The position numbers were made by a program, and so were the translations under genes. Shown piece by piece: positions 52,777 through 63,303 of a stretch of DNA of 64,000 nucleotides; position 1 is the first letter of the stretch, and the number at the start of each line of letters is the position of its first letter. The stretch is from the NCBI GenBank assembly GCA_907163375.1, contig CAJQUW010005322.1, positions 1 to 64,000 on the forward strand, read 5' to 3'. The stretch comes from Prostheceraeus crozeri. Taxonomy: Eukaryota; Platyhelminthes; Polycladida; Euryleptidae. The notes under the pieces are model-generated. The model did not search any database. It saw nothing but the letters and a program-made list of their open reading frames with translations, and was not told where the DNA came from.

Positions 52777-53575
52777 TCAGCCAATTGATTTTTTATCAGG
52801 ATTGAGATTTGCAATGTGGAGGTCGACTGTGTTAGGCATCACCATGCTAACATCAGTCCGAAGTGAGTCTGGGTTCATTGTTGGTACATCTGATTTCGAA
52901 AAAGATGAGAAGAAACAATAATTGAATACTTCACTTATAGTTTCTCTCGTTATATACATTGCCTTCTAAATCATGGAATGTGTCTGGATGAGGTTGTAGC
53001 TTAAGCTTTTCGTTGACATATTTCCAAAACATTTTTCAATGTCACTATATGATTGTGCCACTTTATTTTGATGCTCGACGCTCGCTGCATTAATTTTTTT
53101 ATCAAGATTGAGGTTTGCAATGTGGAGGTTGACTTTGCTAGAAAAGCTTGGATTGTCCCTGAACCGGATCCAACAACGTCTTCGACGTCGAAGAGCAGTG
53201 CTAACAGTGCTTCGAAACTTGGGACACCATTCACGCTTGGTCTTATAAGGTATACATGAATCCGTAATGTTCTTGAAGGCATCAATAAAGTTCGTCCAAA
53301 TATTATTCACATCATTTGTGCTATGAAATACACTTCAGTCAAAACCACTACGCATTTCGCCAAATCTCTTCCATTTTACTTTTGATCTTTTGATTTTTGT
53401 ATTTGGTAACTTCCGTTTTGGTGTTAGTGCATCCAATTTCCAAGTTATAATAGAGTTATCAGAGTTCGGGAATTTGTCGTAAACGGTAACTTCAGTTGAT
53501 TGCAGGGTTGTGGTTGTGAAGACTAGATCAAAAATGTTTCTAGAGTCGGGACGGGTAGGCATTTTGACATTTCAG
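52777..53575 (-). pseudogene. CR1/Jockey-like LINE relic
   Basis: On the minus strand: MPTRPDSRNIFDLVFTTTTL and PNSDNSIITWKL (end of the endonuclease domain: pTR....LDLvft, nSDH), then VKWKRFGEM, NNIWTNFIDAFKNITDSCIP and RSTVSTALRRRRRCWIRFRD, then ITRETISEVFNYCFFSSFSK (linker before RT: ..ia..FN.fFssvf). This order is that of Jockey/CR1-type ORF2. The RT itself is absent. The phrase LHIANLN.DKK occurs twice (near 52800 and 53110), a small internal duplication. Frame changes occur near 53310 and 52960. Confidence 0.7.
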
Positions 53576-54007
53576 ATAGAAATTAAAACGTTATACCATA
53601 ACCAAAAGGTCAAATGCATGTACATTAGGTTAAAAGGATTTTACTCTATATGAAATATATCCTCTAAGCAATACAATGCAATCAATGCATATTATTGTAC
53701 TAATTAACGGGGAACCACTGCTACTGCAAATGCGCTAAGAAATACAAATTAGGAAGTCGCAAATCAAGATGTACGACAAAACATTATCAATCTTACTCAG
53801 CGAATGAATTCCGTCCAACTGAAGCTGCCAGAACTACGTGAAGAAAGTTTGAAAATACCAATCAATGATAGGAAAATCAGTACGGTTATCTATTGGAGAG
53901 AACCAGTTTATTGGAGGAAAATTGAAATCACCAGCAATACAGTAGTCGCGATAGTCTCTGTCATAACAAGAATTGAGACAACAAAATGGCTAGTCATTGT
54001 TTGGCGG

Positions 54008-54348
54008 CCTCGTTTTTTCCCAGACGTTCGCAACTGGCGATAAATTCTGAGTCAAAATGTAACGAACATATCTCATGGCATAAACCGGGTGTCCCAAGAA
54101 AGTGACGAAAACTAAATGCTTTATAACTTCGTCAATTTCCATACGATTGAGCTGACTTTTTGCATGCAAATGTAAATACCCATAAGTTTTTGTCTGTAAA
54201 GTATGAAACGTGAACATTGAGTACTCTTAGATAAAAACGCGTATAAGCTCGAATCTTGTGTATTTCCAATGGTAGAATTCAGGATATCGGACATAATGAT
54301 ATGCGATTTCCATCCATCAATCTTGATCATAGCACGTTTTTCCAGCAT
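54008..54348. repeat. Fold-back element, left arm (341 bp)
   Basis: Starts CCTCGTTTTTTCCCAG. It matches the reverse complement of 55014-55353 with only a few differences. The phrase ACCGGGTGTCCCAAGAAAGT lies inside. The open frames are the same protein on opposite strands and are probably not genes. Confidence 0.85.
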
Positions 54349-55013
54349 ACATAGTAGGCCTACAGAAGTCCAGCAACAGAGCACGTCAAGGATTTTTTGA
54401 TATGAAAATGTGATTAAGCCTAGATGAAAATGATCGTCAAAAATCTTGCTTTTAGCAAATCTATTACAAAACGAAGCTCAAAACAGTGCAGAACGTTTTG
54501 CAGCCTGAATTTTATTTTGCCTTTAATTCACATTGTTCAAGAAAGAAACATACACGTACATTGTCCAAGGGCAAGTGAATGTGACATAAGACGAGCAATC
54601 AAAAAATTATTCGAGTGTTCCGATTTGAACTGTGACCTGTTCGAGGATTAGCCGATTTGACTGATCGGATTCAGGAGGCGTTCACGTATGTACGACAAGA
54701 TTGCATGTGACGCTGTTGAGTCATTTTATCCCAAGTAACTTGAAACTTACTACACCCATTTTATTGCAATATTTTATAAATGCTGCACTCTTGCAGATTA
54801 CAAAAATGCATTTCTGAAGATGTTCGACAGTTTCGGCTTACTCATGATTGAGACTTTCTGAATCCCAGTGATAGTTATCTTTGACGTTATAAATGTCTTC
54901 ATTTTTAAAGTATGCTCGTAGTTCAGCAAACTTATTAATGTTGCCTTACTTTGTAGTCCATCAAGTTTTTTTCTAGCCGTGTATAATCTTTAACATGCAA
55001 TGACTTCAGAATC
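54349..55013. other. Interior of the fold-back element
   Basis: 665 bp between the arms. One short frame (54424-54651) has protein-like composition (KNLAFSKSITKRSSKQCR, HCPRASECDIRRAIKKLF) but I recognise no family. Confidence 0.4.
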
Positions 55014-55353
55014 ATGCTGGAAAACGTGCTATGATCAAGATTGATGGATGGAAATCGCATCTCATTATGTCCGATATCCTGAATTCTACCATTGGAAATA
55101 CACAAGATTCGAGCTTATACGCGTTTTTATCTAAGAGTACTCAATGTTCACGTTTCATACTTTACAGACAAAAACTTATGGGTATTTACATTTGCATGCA
55201 AAAAGTCAGCTCAATCGTATGGAAATTGACGAAGTTATAAAGCATTTAGTTTTCGTCACTTTCTTGGGACACCCGGTTTATGCAATGAGATATGTTCGTT
55301 ACATTTTGACTCAGAATTTATCGCCAGTTGCGAACGTCTGGGAAAAAACGAGG
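55014..55353. repeat. Fold-back element, right arm (340 bp)
   Basis: Inverted copy of 54008-54348, ending GGGAAAAAACGAGG. The arms diverge at the same outer base on both sides, which marks the element ends. Confidence 0.85.
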
Positions 55354-55552
55354 CAATTTTCCTAGGCCATTGAAAAGCAAATTCAATTATCTTGATGCAC
55401 TGAATGAAGCTAGACAAAAATTACAGACAATGTTTGAACAATGTGGAACCGTTTTGCGTTCAGTTAATGAGTCTGCCCAACACACATTCCTTTTTTTCTA
55501 CTGCGAAAGATGCCGCAAGTAGTCTACGATATACTGTAGACTCATACACGTG

Positions 55553-56095
55553 TAACCACAGAATTAGATTCATCGGCGCACGCTTCGGTTTCCTAGAAAG
55601 GAAAAATTGTATGTAACCTTAATATTGAAATGGCACATCACCGAATTAGAAAACTTGCTCCTTCTCGAATGGATAATTCGTGCATCGCTTGCTATTGGAA
55701 ATGGCAAACAATAAGCTGTCAGCGGAGAACAGTAGAGCCAGTGAGAGATGCGTGCGTGCTGTCACGTCGCACACACCAAAACACACATCGATGCGTGGCT
55801 CTGATTCAATGTATGCACTATACAGTGAGCAATGCCGAGGAGAGGATCACCAAGTGAACTAATTTTCGTACGCCTGCTACTTTCTTTAATAATGATCGGA
55901 AGGGCCAAAACATTATGGAGAAAACTTGTGGGCAATGATCTGAATTCTTCGAATCTGAAGGAATTTTGGCAATCGAAGCACTTTGCTGGAACTCACATTA
56001 ATCCGCAAGCGACGCACGACTTTTTTCCTATCTCTGTAAGGTATTAGGAATTCCTTTTTGCCCACCTAATAGGTTCCTCAATATGCTGTCCATTT
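55553..56095 (+). repeat. Dispersed repeat A (uninterrupted copy)
   Basis: Same orientation and content as 21653-23035 without the hAT-like MITE. Shared strings: CACAGAATTAGATTCATC, GAAATGGCACATCACCGAAT, CTGAATTCTTCGAATCTG, TATTAGGAATTCC. It starts soon after the fold-back element. Confidence 0.7.
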
Positions 56096-56535
56096 CGTAT
56101 TAATCACACGTCTAGCAAACCGATGCAGATAAACAAAATATTTAACTCTGTGCGTGTAACACTTCTTCCGTCGGGTGTCCAGTACCGTTGGATGTCAATT
56201 CCATCTTCTGCCCGGATAGAGCGGCTGTTTTCATTTGGTTCCATTATTTTGCAAGGTCGAAGAGGACGACTGACTATCCGACAAGAATTTTCAGAAGTTT
56301 GTTTTGATGAAAGCAAATTCTGTACATCATTGATGACATGGTATTTTGCTGAAATGATTCTGAACATTGCTAGTATCTTGTCTTTGAATATTGATGATAA
56401 TCCATTTTTGTGATTTTCTGTTGCAGAGCCACCAAAAACCATATACACCATTACAAGTCTTTATTGTTTGTTGATCGAAGTAGCTAAGTCTAGCCACTTC
56501 ACACCCATTTTCACTAAAGTACATGACCTTGCTCC

Positions 56536-56700
56536 ATTCATCGGAGCACTTGGCGCCGGGCTACTTATCGGCGCATTGTTTACACTTGACGCACTTGGTT
56601 GCTAAGAGGACATGAAGCGAAGCACTTGACATTCATCGGAGCACTTGGCGCCGGGGCACTTATCGGCGCATTTGATGAGTCACGGTAGGGTATATAAGTA
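56536..56700 (+). promoter_or_regulatory. Repeat pair and TATA box upstream of the second polymerase
   Basis: A ~42-bp sequence, ATTCATCGGAGCACTTGGCG followed by CCGGG and ACTTATCGGCGCATT, occurs at 56536-56577 and 56631-56672, 95 bp apart. TATATAAG at 56691-56698 lies about 33 bp before the first ATG (56731). The spacing suits a core promoter. The paired repeats may be regulator sites or part of the element's terminal region. Confidence 0.6.
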
Positions 56701-56730
56701 AATGCGCTGCCAGAGAAAATCATTCTAACC

Positions 56731-56988
56731 ATGCAGTACACGTGTGAATTCTGCCGCCAGTCTCGGTTTCGAGACTGTATTGCCCATGGAGCAGCGGAGA
56801 CGGGTCGCAAATATTGTTGGACGTGCTGTAAATGGTATGGAGACGAACACGATTGCCGTGCGTTTAATTATGGCGACGACAATGACTTGCTGTGTCTGGA
56901 TTGCGACGGAAGTTTCGACGTGGAGACGTACCATAAGCACGCGTGTGTGGGACGGTGTCGCTACTGTGATGCATATGGTGAATGCTGA
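56731..56988 (+). CDS. Cysteine/histidine-rich leader frame of Polinton-2
   Basis: An 85-residue frame starting at the first ATG after the TATA box: MQYTCEFCRQSRFRDCIAHG, KYCWTCCKWYGDEHDC, DDNDLLCLDCDG, HKHACVGRCRYCDAYGEC. Several CxxC and CxxxH pairs suggest zinc binding. Polinton-1 likewise has a zinc-finger frame before its polymerase. It overlaps the beginning of the large polymerase frame, whose N-terminus here is composition-wise less convincing. Confidence 0.5.
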   Translation: MQYTCEFCRQSRFRDCIAHGAAETGRKYCWTCCKWYGDEHDCRAFNYGDDNDLLCLDCDGSFDVETYHKHACVGRCRYCDAYGEC

Positions 56989-56989
56989 A

Positions 56990-59900
56990 GCGGAAGGATG
57001 GGATGAGCATTTGTGCCCCTACCTGTTTGAGTTCATGCAAGAGGGCGGCGCAGCTGTGGAAGAAGAACGTATCATGGACGGTCGCGGGTATAATTATCGA
57101 TTTACCCCTCCTCAAGCCACAAATGAATGGAAGACGTATTTGAATTCAATTTATGCGGACTTGTATCGTGTCATTGTGCAACAACAGCCCCACGAGGACG
57201 TGAAAGTGTTTGTGAGTATGAGACTCAAGTTTGCCAAGATTGATATGTCGACGGGCGAAGAGGAAGTGAGATTCACCTCCACACCCTCATATATTCATGA
57301 AGGCGTCCAAGCACGTAACTTTGATGCATGGTTCCGTGACATTGTGTCAGAGATTGAAGGATTTATTGAAGACTATCACGAAGACGGATCAGGAGTTGTG
57401 GTGAAGGAAGTGATGGAGTTACTGGTTCAAACAAGTTCCTTCCCTAATTTTCGCATGGGCGCACCGATTCCTATCCCCCGAGATATCAAGCTCTGCAGAG
57501 GCATATGTGTGTTTGAGCGCAACAATTATACATCGCATTGTTTTCAAGACAGTGTTCTCTATGCGCTTGCCTACCAAGACAATCGCATTCCTCGACGTGT
57601 TGAACGTGTTGATTCCCGCACCAAGACATCATATGTCATTTATCAGAATCGACTTCTTGCAGTGTGCAAGTTGAATTTGAACCAGTACTATCATCTAGAC
57701 TTTTCCATGATGACGTCAGAGGGGTTGATGAATACACGGGATATTCAGGATTTCGAGGAGAAGAACAATGTAATTGTTCGTATCCACGTACATGACGGTA
57801 AAGGATTTGTGGGCCAATTATACCCGGTCTGTCAAGCTGTGAAGGAGAACACGCGCATCGTTCATGTGGTGATGGTGACGCGGTACGATATGGAGGATCA
57901 GTCTGGACATTTTCTTCCCGTGACGGAATTTCAGAAATGTGCTCGCATGTGGTATCGGAACATGAACCAAACGCAAGTGAATCGTTTTGAAACATGTGAG
58001 TTGTGTAGTTTACGATTCAATTTCTACGAGAAGGCCGTAAAATATGGAAAGACAAAGGACATGGCGCACAAAGAACGTCTGAAGCATCAAGCGAAATGCA
58101 ATGGCGGATTTTTCCAGATGGAAACGACCCCGGAAGATACGAAGCCGCACGAATTTATCGACCACGCGAAAACCACTCAACCCCTCGCTGTGATGTACGC
58201 GGACATTGAGAGCATGATTGATGCCGTGTCCAAGAAGCATACGGCAGCGTATGTGGGATCCTATGTGGTGTGGCATCCGGCGCTGGACATGAAAGAATCT
58301 GTGGTGATCCATAAGGGGGACGAGTGTATTCCTGCCTTTATTGCACACATCAGACAGGTGAGCTTGTCTATTTTTCGTCACATGCAAGCGACGTACAGTA
58401 ACATGACGACGACGGATGCCGATATGCGGGACTATGAACGGACAGCACAATGTAACATGTGCGGATGTGATGTGAAACCTCCGAAGCAAGGTGAAAAGAA
58501 TGGACCTACGACAAAGGTGCGAGACCGCGACCATATCACGGGAAAGTATCTGCAAACCCTGTGCAATGCGTGTAACCTGCGACGACGTCAATCCCGGACC
58601 ACATTAAACATCTTGCTTTACAATTGGAAGGGGTATGACAGTCACCAGGTGATTGTACAAGGCTTTACCAAGCTGGATCATAAGTGTACGATCGAGCCCA
58701 TTTATGTGTCAGGAGGATCAGGGATTCGTGGAGGGATGACATTTGTGAATCAGCACCGAGCTCAAGCAGAAGAAGGTACTCACCTGTTTTATGTGGATGC
58801 TAACAATTTGTACGGAGCGGCCATGATGGGACCTTTGCCGAAGGACTGTTTTGCCTGGGTACGACCGGAGGACTTGGTGGACATCAACGACTGGGTGAGA
58901 CGATACAATGTCAATGGCACCACGGGTCATGTACTGTGCGTCGATTTGGAGTATCCCCCACACATCCAAGATGCCACGGAAGATTTACCATTGGCTCCTT
59001 ACCGCGGGACGGCGAAATGGGAGGACATGTCTCCCTATATGCAAGACCTATGGCAGGAGTTGAACGGGAACCGACCCTTTCACTCAGCCGACAAATTAAT
59101 GATGACGCACGAGAATCGCGAACAGTACGTGGTACATATTGCTGCTCTCAAGTATTATGTGGAGAAGGGCTTACATATCACCAAGGTTCATTACGGGATC
59201 TCCTTCAATCAAGAACCGTATATTCGCCCCTATGTACAATACCATACGCGAGAACGCGCCAAGGCAACAACGAAAATGCGCCGCAATCTCCACAAGTTGA
59301 TGGTGAACGCACTGTATGACAAGACGATGGAGAATGTGCGGAAATATGGAAAGCACTATTTTGTACGTTCACCGAATGTGTTTAGCAAATGGACACGTCA
59401 TCCCTTATTGTCAATCCTTCTTCAACATCAGCGACAAAGCCGTGGTGGTGAATGTGCGCAAGACCAAGGTGGACTTGAACAAGCCCATTTATATCGGACA
59501 ATGCATCCTGGACAACAGCAAGATTATCATGCACAAGCTGTTTGACCAGTGGAAGGCCAACAAGACGTGCACCTCAGTGGAGCTCATTGGTGGGGACACA
59601 GACTCCTTCTTCCTCAAAGTCCGCAGCCGGTATACACGCGAAGAAGTGCTGCGTTCGTTTGAAAACCTCCCGAATTTTATTGATACGGAGGCGAAAGGTG
59701 TTCTCGATACCTCAAATTATCCCATGGGTCATCCAGAGAGACGTACCGAGAATGCGAATCGTTTGGGATGTTTCAAGGATGAGTGTGTGGGGGATATGGT
59801 GAAGGAGTTTGTGTGTTTGAGTGCCAAGATGTACTCTTACATTGTCCTCAAAGGTAATGAGGAAGAAATCCACGACTGTCGCATGAAGGGAGTGTGTCAA

Positions 59901-60356
59901 GCGAAGAAGCGTCAAGTGAAACATCAGAATTATGTGGACGTATTCGAAAAACATTCGATTACCACAGTGTCACAAACCCTCCTCCGATCCCAACACCACG
60001 AGATGAGAACGGTGACGCAAGTGAAGAAGGCCTTAAGTATCTTGGAGGACAAGCGGTGTTGGTATTTACCCAATCAGAGTCTTCCATACGGCAACCATCG
60101 CCTATATGAAGAAGGGTATCTACACCCCGCTGTCAAAGATGTCAAGGATCTGCAACCGCATGGTGGAGCTCAGAGCATCCTCCGCAATATCACTGCAGAC
60201 ATTGTTACCGCAACTCCCTCTGGTCACATACCGAGCATCACGCCCTTGTCGAGTCTATTGGAGATGGAACTATTCGGTCGCTGTACAGATTTTTCCACGG
60301 GGGTGTATCCAAATTTTGGGCAACCACTCTCTGGAAACGTACGATCGTATTTGTGA
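56990..60356 (+). pseudogene. Polinton-2 protein-primed DNA polymerase B
   Basis: A second family B polymerase, clearly different in sequence and more GC-rich than that of Polinton-1. Visible motifs: NNYTSHCFQDSVLYAL (an OTU-like or N-terminal conserved segment also present in Polinton-1 as CKSQCFKHAVLSIL), VMYADIESMIDA (Exo I, near 58196), DRDHITGKY, NWKGYDSHQ (Exo II, near 58622), YVDANNLYGAAMMGPLP (motif A), MVNALYDKTMENVRKYG (motif B), IYIGQCILDNSK and GGDTDSFFLKV (motif C, near 59590), then the end KKALSILEDKRCWYLP. It would replicate the element from protein-capped ends. Interrupted, about two breaks. No capsid or integrase genes of this element are seen in the window. Confidence 0.88.
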
Positions 60357-60741
60357 AGAGATGCGCCAACTACTCGCCCCCTACGGATTGGACGTGAGCG
60401 ACCCAGTCACGAAATCCTGCACAGTTCAATGTCAATGGAACTAAACAAAGGACAGCATGCAAACCATTCAACAGCTGCCATCGACATCGGTGATTTCCAA
60501 CGAGCGCGAGCTGTTTCCCGGAACGTTAATACGCAAAGGTAATTTGCACTGTTCCTTCTTTTCCAACGGAAGTGTAATTGTGACGGGTGTCTTATCGATT
60601 GCAGAAGCGGAATCGTTGGTGGAAGACATTCTCAAATCCCTATTCGATGGAGTTTTCCTCAATGAATCGGACAGCGAATCTGCTCGAGCTGGATTATCCT
60701 CGATCGGAGATTCTACGCCATTGTCCGACCAAACTGATTGA
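60130..60741 (+). pseudogene. TBP-like protein of Polinton-2
   Basis: Repeat 1: ISLQTLLPQL, then VAVQIFPRGCIQILGNHSLE and MRQLLAPYGLDVSD (TBP: LKTIALRARNAEYNP, ALIFSSGKMVCTGAKS, YARVVQKLGF). The linker SCTVQCQW fits TBP GSCDVKFP. Repeat 2: NERELFPGTLIRKGNLHCSF and FSNGSVIVTGVLSIAEAESL (TBP: YEPELFPGLIYRM, FVSGKVVLTGAKV). An acidic serine-rich tail follows. It lies directly after the polymerase gene. The TATA boxes at 56691 and 60830 in this element make self-directed transcription plausible, but that is an inference. Interrupted, about one break. Confidence 0.75.
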
Positions 60742-60829
60742 ACTCTGTGAACGCATCCTGGTTTGCTGAATTGCGACTATTGTGACTATTGCAACCATTG
60801 GTTTTCCTTTTTACGTCGACAAACTATGC

Positions 60830-60837
60830 TATAAATA
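60830..60837 (+). promoter_or_regulatory. TATA box of the UBA-RING gene
   Basis: TATAAATA lies 16-23 bp before the ATG at 60853, in AT-rich sequence after the TBP-like gene. Confidence 0.5.
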
Positions 60838-60852
60838 TGAGATAGTTGTTTG

Positions 60853-61386
60853 ATGACATACATAATGATGACTAGTATCCCAACGTCGTGGGTTGTCGCA
60901 AGAGACCTTGGATATTCGTTCAAAGCTATAGAAACTGTAACAAATCTCAGTGAAAATATCAACGCTGGTGATTTAGTTGATCGACTAATGGATCTAGATG
61001 AGCATGCTATGAATCACAATTTGGATCGTAGGTGGATAGAGGATTTCTCCATGCTGCAATGCAATGATAGTGAAAATATGATGAAATTGGCGCGATCTGG
61101 AGTGAAAAAGAAAAAAGTGACATTTGCAACTGATTCGTCAGGTAGCTCTACCAATAAAAGTGACTTCAGAAAGAAATTGGAAGAAGAGACGTTAAAATTA
61201 TTATGTGAACGGAACTGCGTTGAGTGTTTTAAAAGGGAACGGTCCCTTCTCTTTTTACCATGTTGTCATTCTGTTATGTGTTCTACGTGCTATGTACCTT
61301 TGGAAACTATGTTGTGTCCCATCTGTGATCAAGAAATGATTTCAGCAGTAATGGTCAAAAGACCGTTCCAGGACACCATAAAATAA
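60853..61386 (+). CDS. UBA-RING protein, IAP-like without BIR
   Basis: An intact 177-residue frame from the ATG at 60853. Residues ~12-50 (VVARDLGYSFKAIETVTNLS, GDLVDRLMDL) form a UBA-like fold as in cIAP proteins. After a basic linker (VKKKKVTFATDSSGSS) a C-terminal RING follows: NCVECFKRERSLLFLPCCHS, VMCSTCYVPLETMLCPICDQ. The Cys/His order is C3HC4, and the V.FLPC.H...C..C.....CP.C form is that of IAP RINGs, which act as E3 ubiquitin ligases against caspases. BIR domains are absent. It could block host cell death during element replication; this is inferred. Tail sequence GACCGTTCCAGGACACC recurs in the tandem repeat downstream. Confidence 0.75.
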   Translation: MTYIMMTSIPTSWVVARDLGYSFKAIETVTNLSENINAGDLVDRLMDLDEHAMNHNLDRRWIEDFSMLQCNDSENMMKLARSGVKKKKVTFATDSSGSSTNKSDFRKKLEEETLKLLCERNCVECFKRERSLLFLPCCHSVMCSTCYVPLETMLCPICDQEMISAVMVKRPFQDTIK

Positions 61387-61600
61387 AAAAATTGGTATCT
61401 TTAAAAACGACATAAATTTATGAATTTAGACCCTTTTTCAGGTTTTTAAGACCTAAATTCATGAATTTGGTTCATTCAAGAAGTACCATTTTTTTCAAAA
61501 ATGGTACTTTTAAAAACAACATAAATTCATGAATTTGAACCCTTTTTCAGGTTATGAAGACCTAAATTCATAAATCGGCTAAAGCCAGAGGAGCTTCGCT
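61387..61600 (+). repeat. Two-copy ~110-bp repeat with palindromic cores
   Basis: GGTATCTTTAAAAACGAC at 61393 and GGTACTTTTAAAAACAAC at 61503 begin two units. Each has AAATTCATGAATTT-type palindromes and CCCTTTTTCAGG. A hairpin AAGTACCATTTTT...AAAAATGGTACTTT lies between them. Confidence 0.8.
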
Positions 61601-61647
61601 CCGATTTGGGCGTTTTTAAAAATACACAATTTTCAAATTTTTCAAAA

Positions 61648-61960
61648 TCTCAAATTTGTGATTATGACATTTTTCATTGCTTAAATCATGACCGTTCCAG
61701 GACACCGAAAATCATAAAAGTTAAGAATCTCAAATTTGTGATTATGACATTTTTCATTGCTTAAATCATGACCGTTCTAGGACACCGAAAATTATAAAAG
61801 TTAAGAATCTCAAATTTGTGATTATGTCATTTTTCACCCCCCGCCAAAATCATGACCGTTCTAGGACACCGAAAACCCGGACACCGAAAAAATCATAAAA
61901 GTTGAGAATTTCAAATTCATGAATTTTATCCATCTTTCAGGTTTTTAAAATATATCATGT
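61648..61960 (+). repeat. Three-copy 80-bp tandem repeat
   Basis: TCTCAAATTTGTGATTATG starts at 61648, 61728 and 61808. Each unit includes CATGACCGTT(C/T)(C/T)AGGACACCG, the same string as the last codons of the UBA-RING gene. The third unit is partly altered (CACCCCCCGCC). Confidence 0.85.
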
Positions 61961-62020
61961 GACTTGCGAACCGAAGGTTCAGGGCTTCGCGCTTCGCCCG
62001 TTAAAAATATTTCTTTAAAA

Positions 62021-62701
62021 ATGGAAGAAACAAAAGTGGATGAAACAAAAGTGGAAGGAACTTCAGAAATGGAAGAAACCTCAAGAATATATCCTTCGTT
62101 ATCTCAATTAAAAATAAGTGAATTAAATATTGAAAAACACAAAGATAGAGTAAGGTATATGAAAGATAAGGAATCTCAATTATTATTAAGATTACAGCAT
62201 TATAAAAAATTAAGAAAGAGATGGAGTAAAGTTAAGAATGTAACACAAGGAATTGGCATATTCTTAACAATAAGTTTAGGTGCTTTAACAATTGTTATAT
62301 CTTCAGGTGTTTTAGTAATTCCAGTAGTTGCTACAGCTTTAACAGGTACGGGTGTTTTTGCAACTTCACTTGCTACAATGTTAGAAAAATCTTTAATAAC
62401 TAAGAAACGAAAATCATTAAAAACTAAGCATTTACATATTAAAGAAGTATATGATAAACTACATTACTACTTTCAAAGAGTATGTGATGATAATGTTATT
62501 ACGTTAGATGAGATTGAAAAATTTGATCAAATAGCTAATGAAGTAAATCAAATATCATTTCAATCACAGACAGAAAAAGTTGATGATAAAAATAAAAAGG
62601 ATGGTAAAATTTCTAGTGATGGTAAAACTTTTAGTGATGATAAAATTTTTTTAGAAGAGCTAAAAACTTTATTAGACAAAACTTTATTAAACAAAACTTA
62701 A
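62021..62701 (+). CDS. Coiled-coil membrane protein of an AT-rich Polinton-like element
   Basis: From the ATG at 62021 the frame has 226 residues. An acidic start (MEETKVDETKVEGTSEMEET) leads to a coiled-coil helix (ISELNIEKHKDRVRYMKDKE), a basic hinge (LRKRWSKVKN) and two adjacent membrane segments (IGIFLTISLGALTIVISSGV and IPVVATALTGTGVFATSLAT). A long polar helix-rich tail follows. The topology resembles small helical two-TM proteins, and I have seen similar proteins near Polinton-like genes, but no function is known to me. Extreme AT codon use separates it from Polinton-2 upstream. The upstream in-frame ATG at 61964 lies in repeat-like sequence and is less likely. Confidence 0.55.
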   Translation: MEETKVDETKVEGTSEMEETSRIYPSLSQLKISELNIEKHKDRVRYMKDKESQLLLRLQHYKKLRKRWSKVKNVTQGIGIFLTISLGALTIVISSGVLVIPVVATALTGTGVFATSLATMLEKSLITKKRKSLKTKHLHIKEVYDKLHYYFQRVCDDNVITLDEIEKFDQIANEVNQISFQSQTEKVDDKNKKDGKISSDGKTFSDDKIFLEELKTLLDKTLLNKT

Positions 62702-62888
62702 TACGAGAAAATTTTAAACGAAAAGATGTCAAACAACAAAGCAATAAAAAAATAATTTGTTCAGTAAAATGTTTTTGCTGTATACCAATGTTACCACAAA
62801 ATTCAAATATTATATTTTAAAAAAATAGACAAAATTAAAGCTGATAATAAAAAATAAAATATTAAAACATTATATTTGTATATTTTTA

Positions 62889-63263
62889 TTACTCGGTAAA
62901 CAATTGTTCGATAACTCTTTCATGAATTTTTTTATCAATATTAATTGTAATGAATCCATAATCTTTTGCCCAAGCATTATTACACGATTGTTTAAATTCA
63001 TCTTTATCTCTTATACATAAATCTCTTAGCAAATCACTTAAGTTTCTTGCATTTATTTCAAATAGTATAAATATATTTGCATTCTTTCTAATAACACTTC
63101 CATCTAATGAATACATACTTTGTGTCAAATAAAATACACTACAGTTATTATGTCTACCTCTTGTAAAATAATTTCTCTGAACTGACTGATTTCTATCATT
63201 AACACAATCATCAAAAATTACACAATGTTTCATTGTTTTATCTAGTTTACCAGGATCTTGCAT
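62889..63263 (-). pseudogene. A32-like packaging ATPase, C-terminal part
   Basis: The frame contains KHCVIFDDCVND (Walker B), NYFTRGRHNNCSVFYLTQSM and VIRKNANIFILFEINARNLS, the sensor region of poxvirus A32/Polinton-type packaging ATPases. The Walker A half is not in the window's readable sequence. It faces the membrane-protein gene (convergent). Marks 61.4-64.0 kb as part of a third, AT-rich Polinton-like element or a differently composed part of Polinton-2. Incomplete. Confidence 0.7.
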
Positions 63264-63303
63264 ATTACCACTATCATCTATTAATTGTATTTTTATATGG
63301 TTA

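Noticed and set aside
54121-55365. Matching frames of 69-87 residues in both arms of the fold-back
   Set aside because: The same sequence is read twice because the arms are inverted copies; no motif, stop-free length is modest.
57636-58591. Minus-strand frames of 119 and 193 residues
   Set aside because: Histidine- and serine-rich antisense shadows of the Polinton-2 polymerase, without family motifs.
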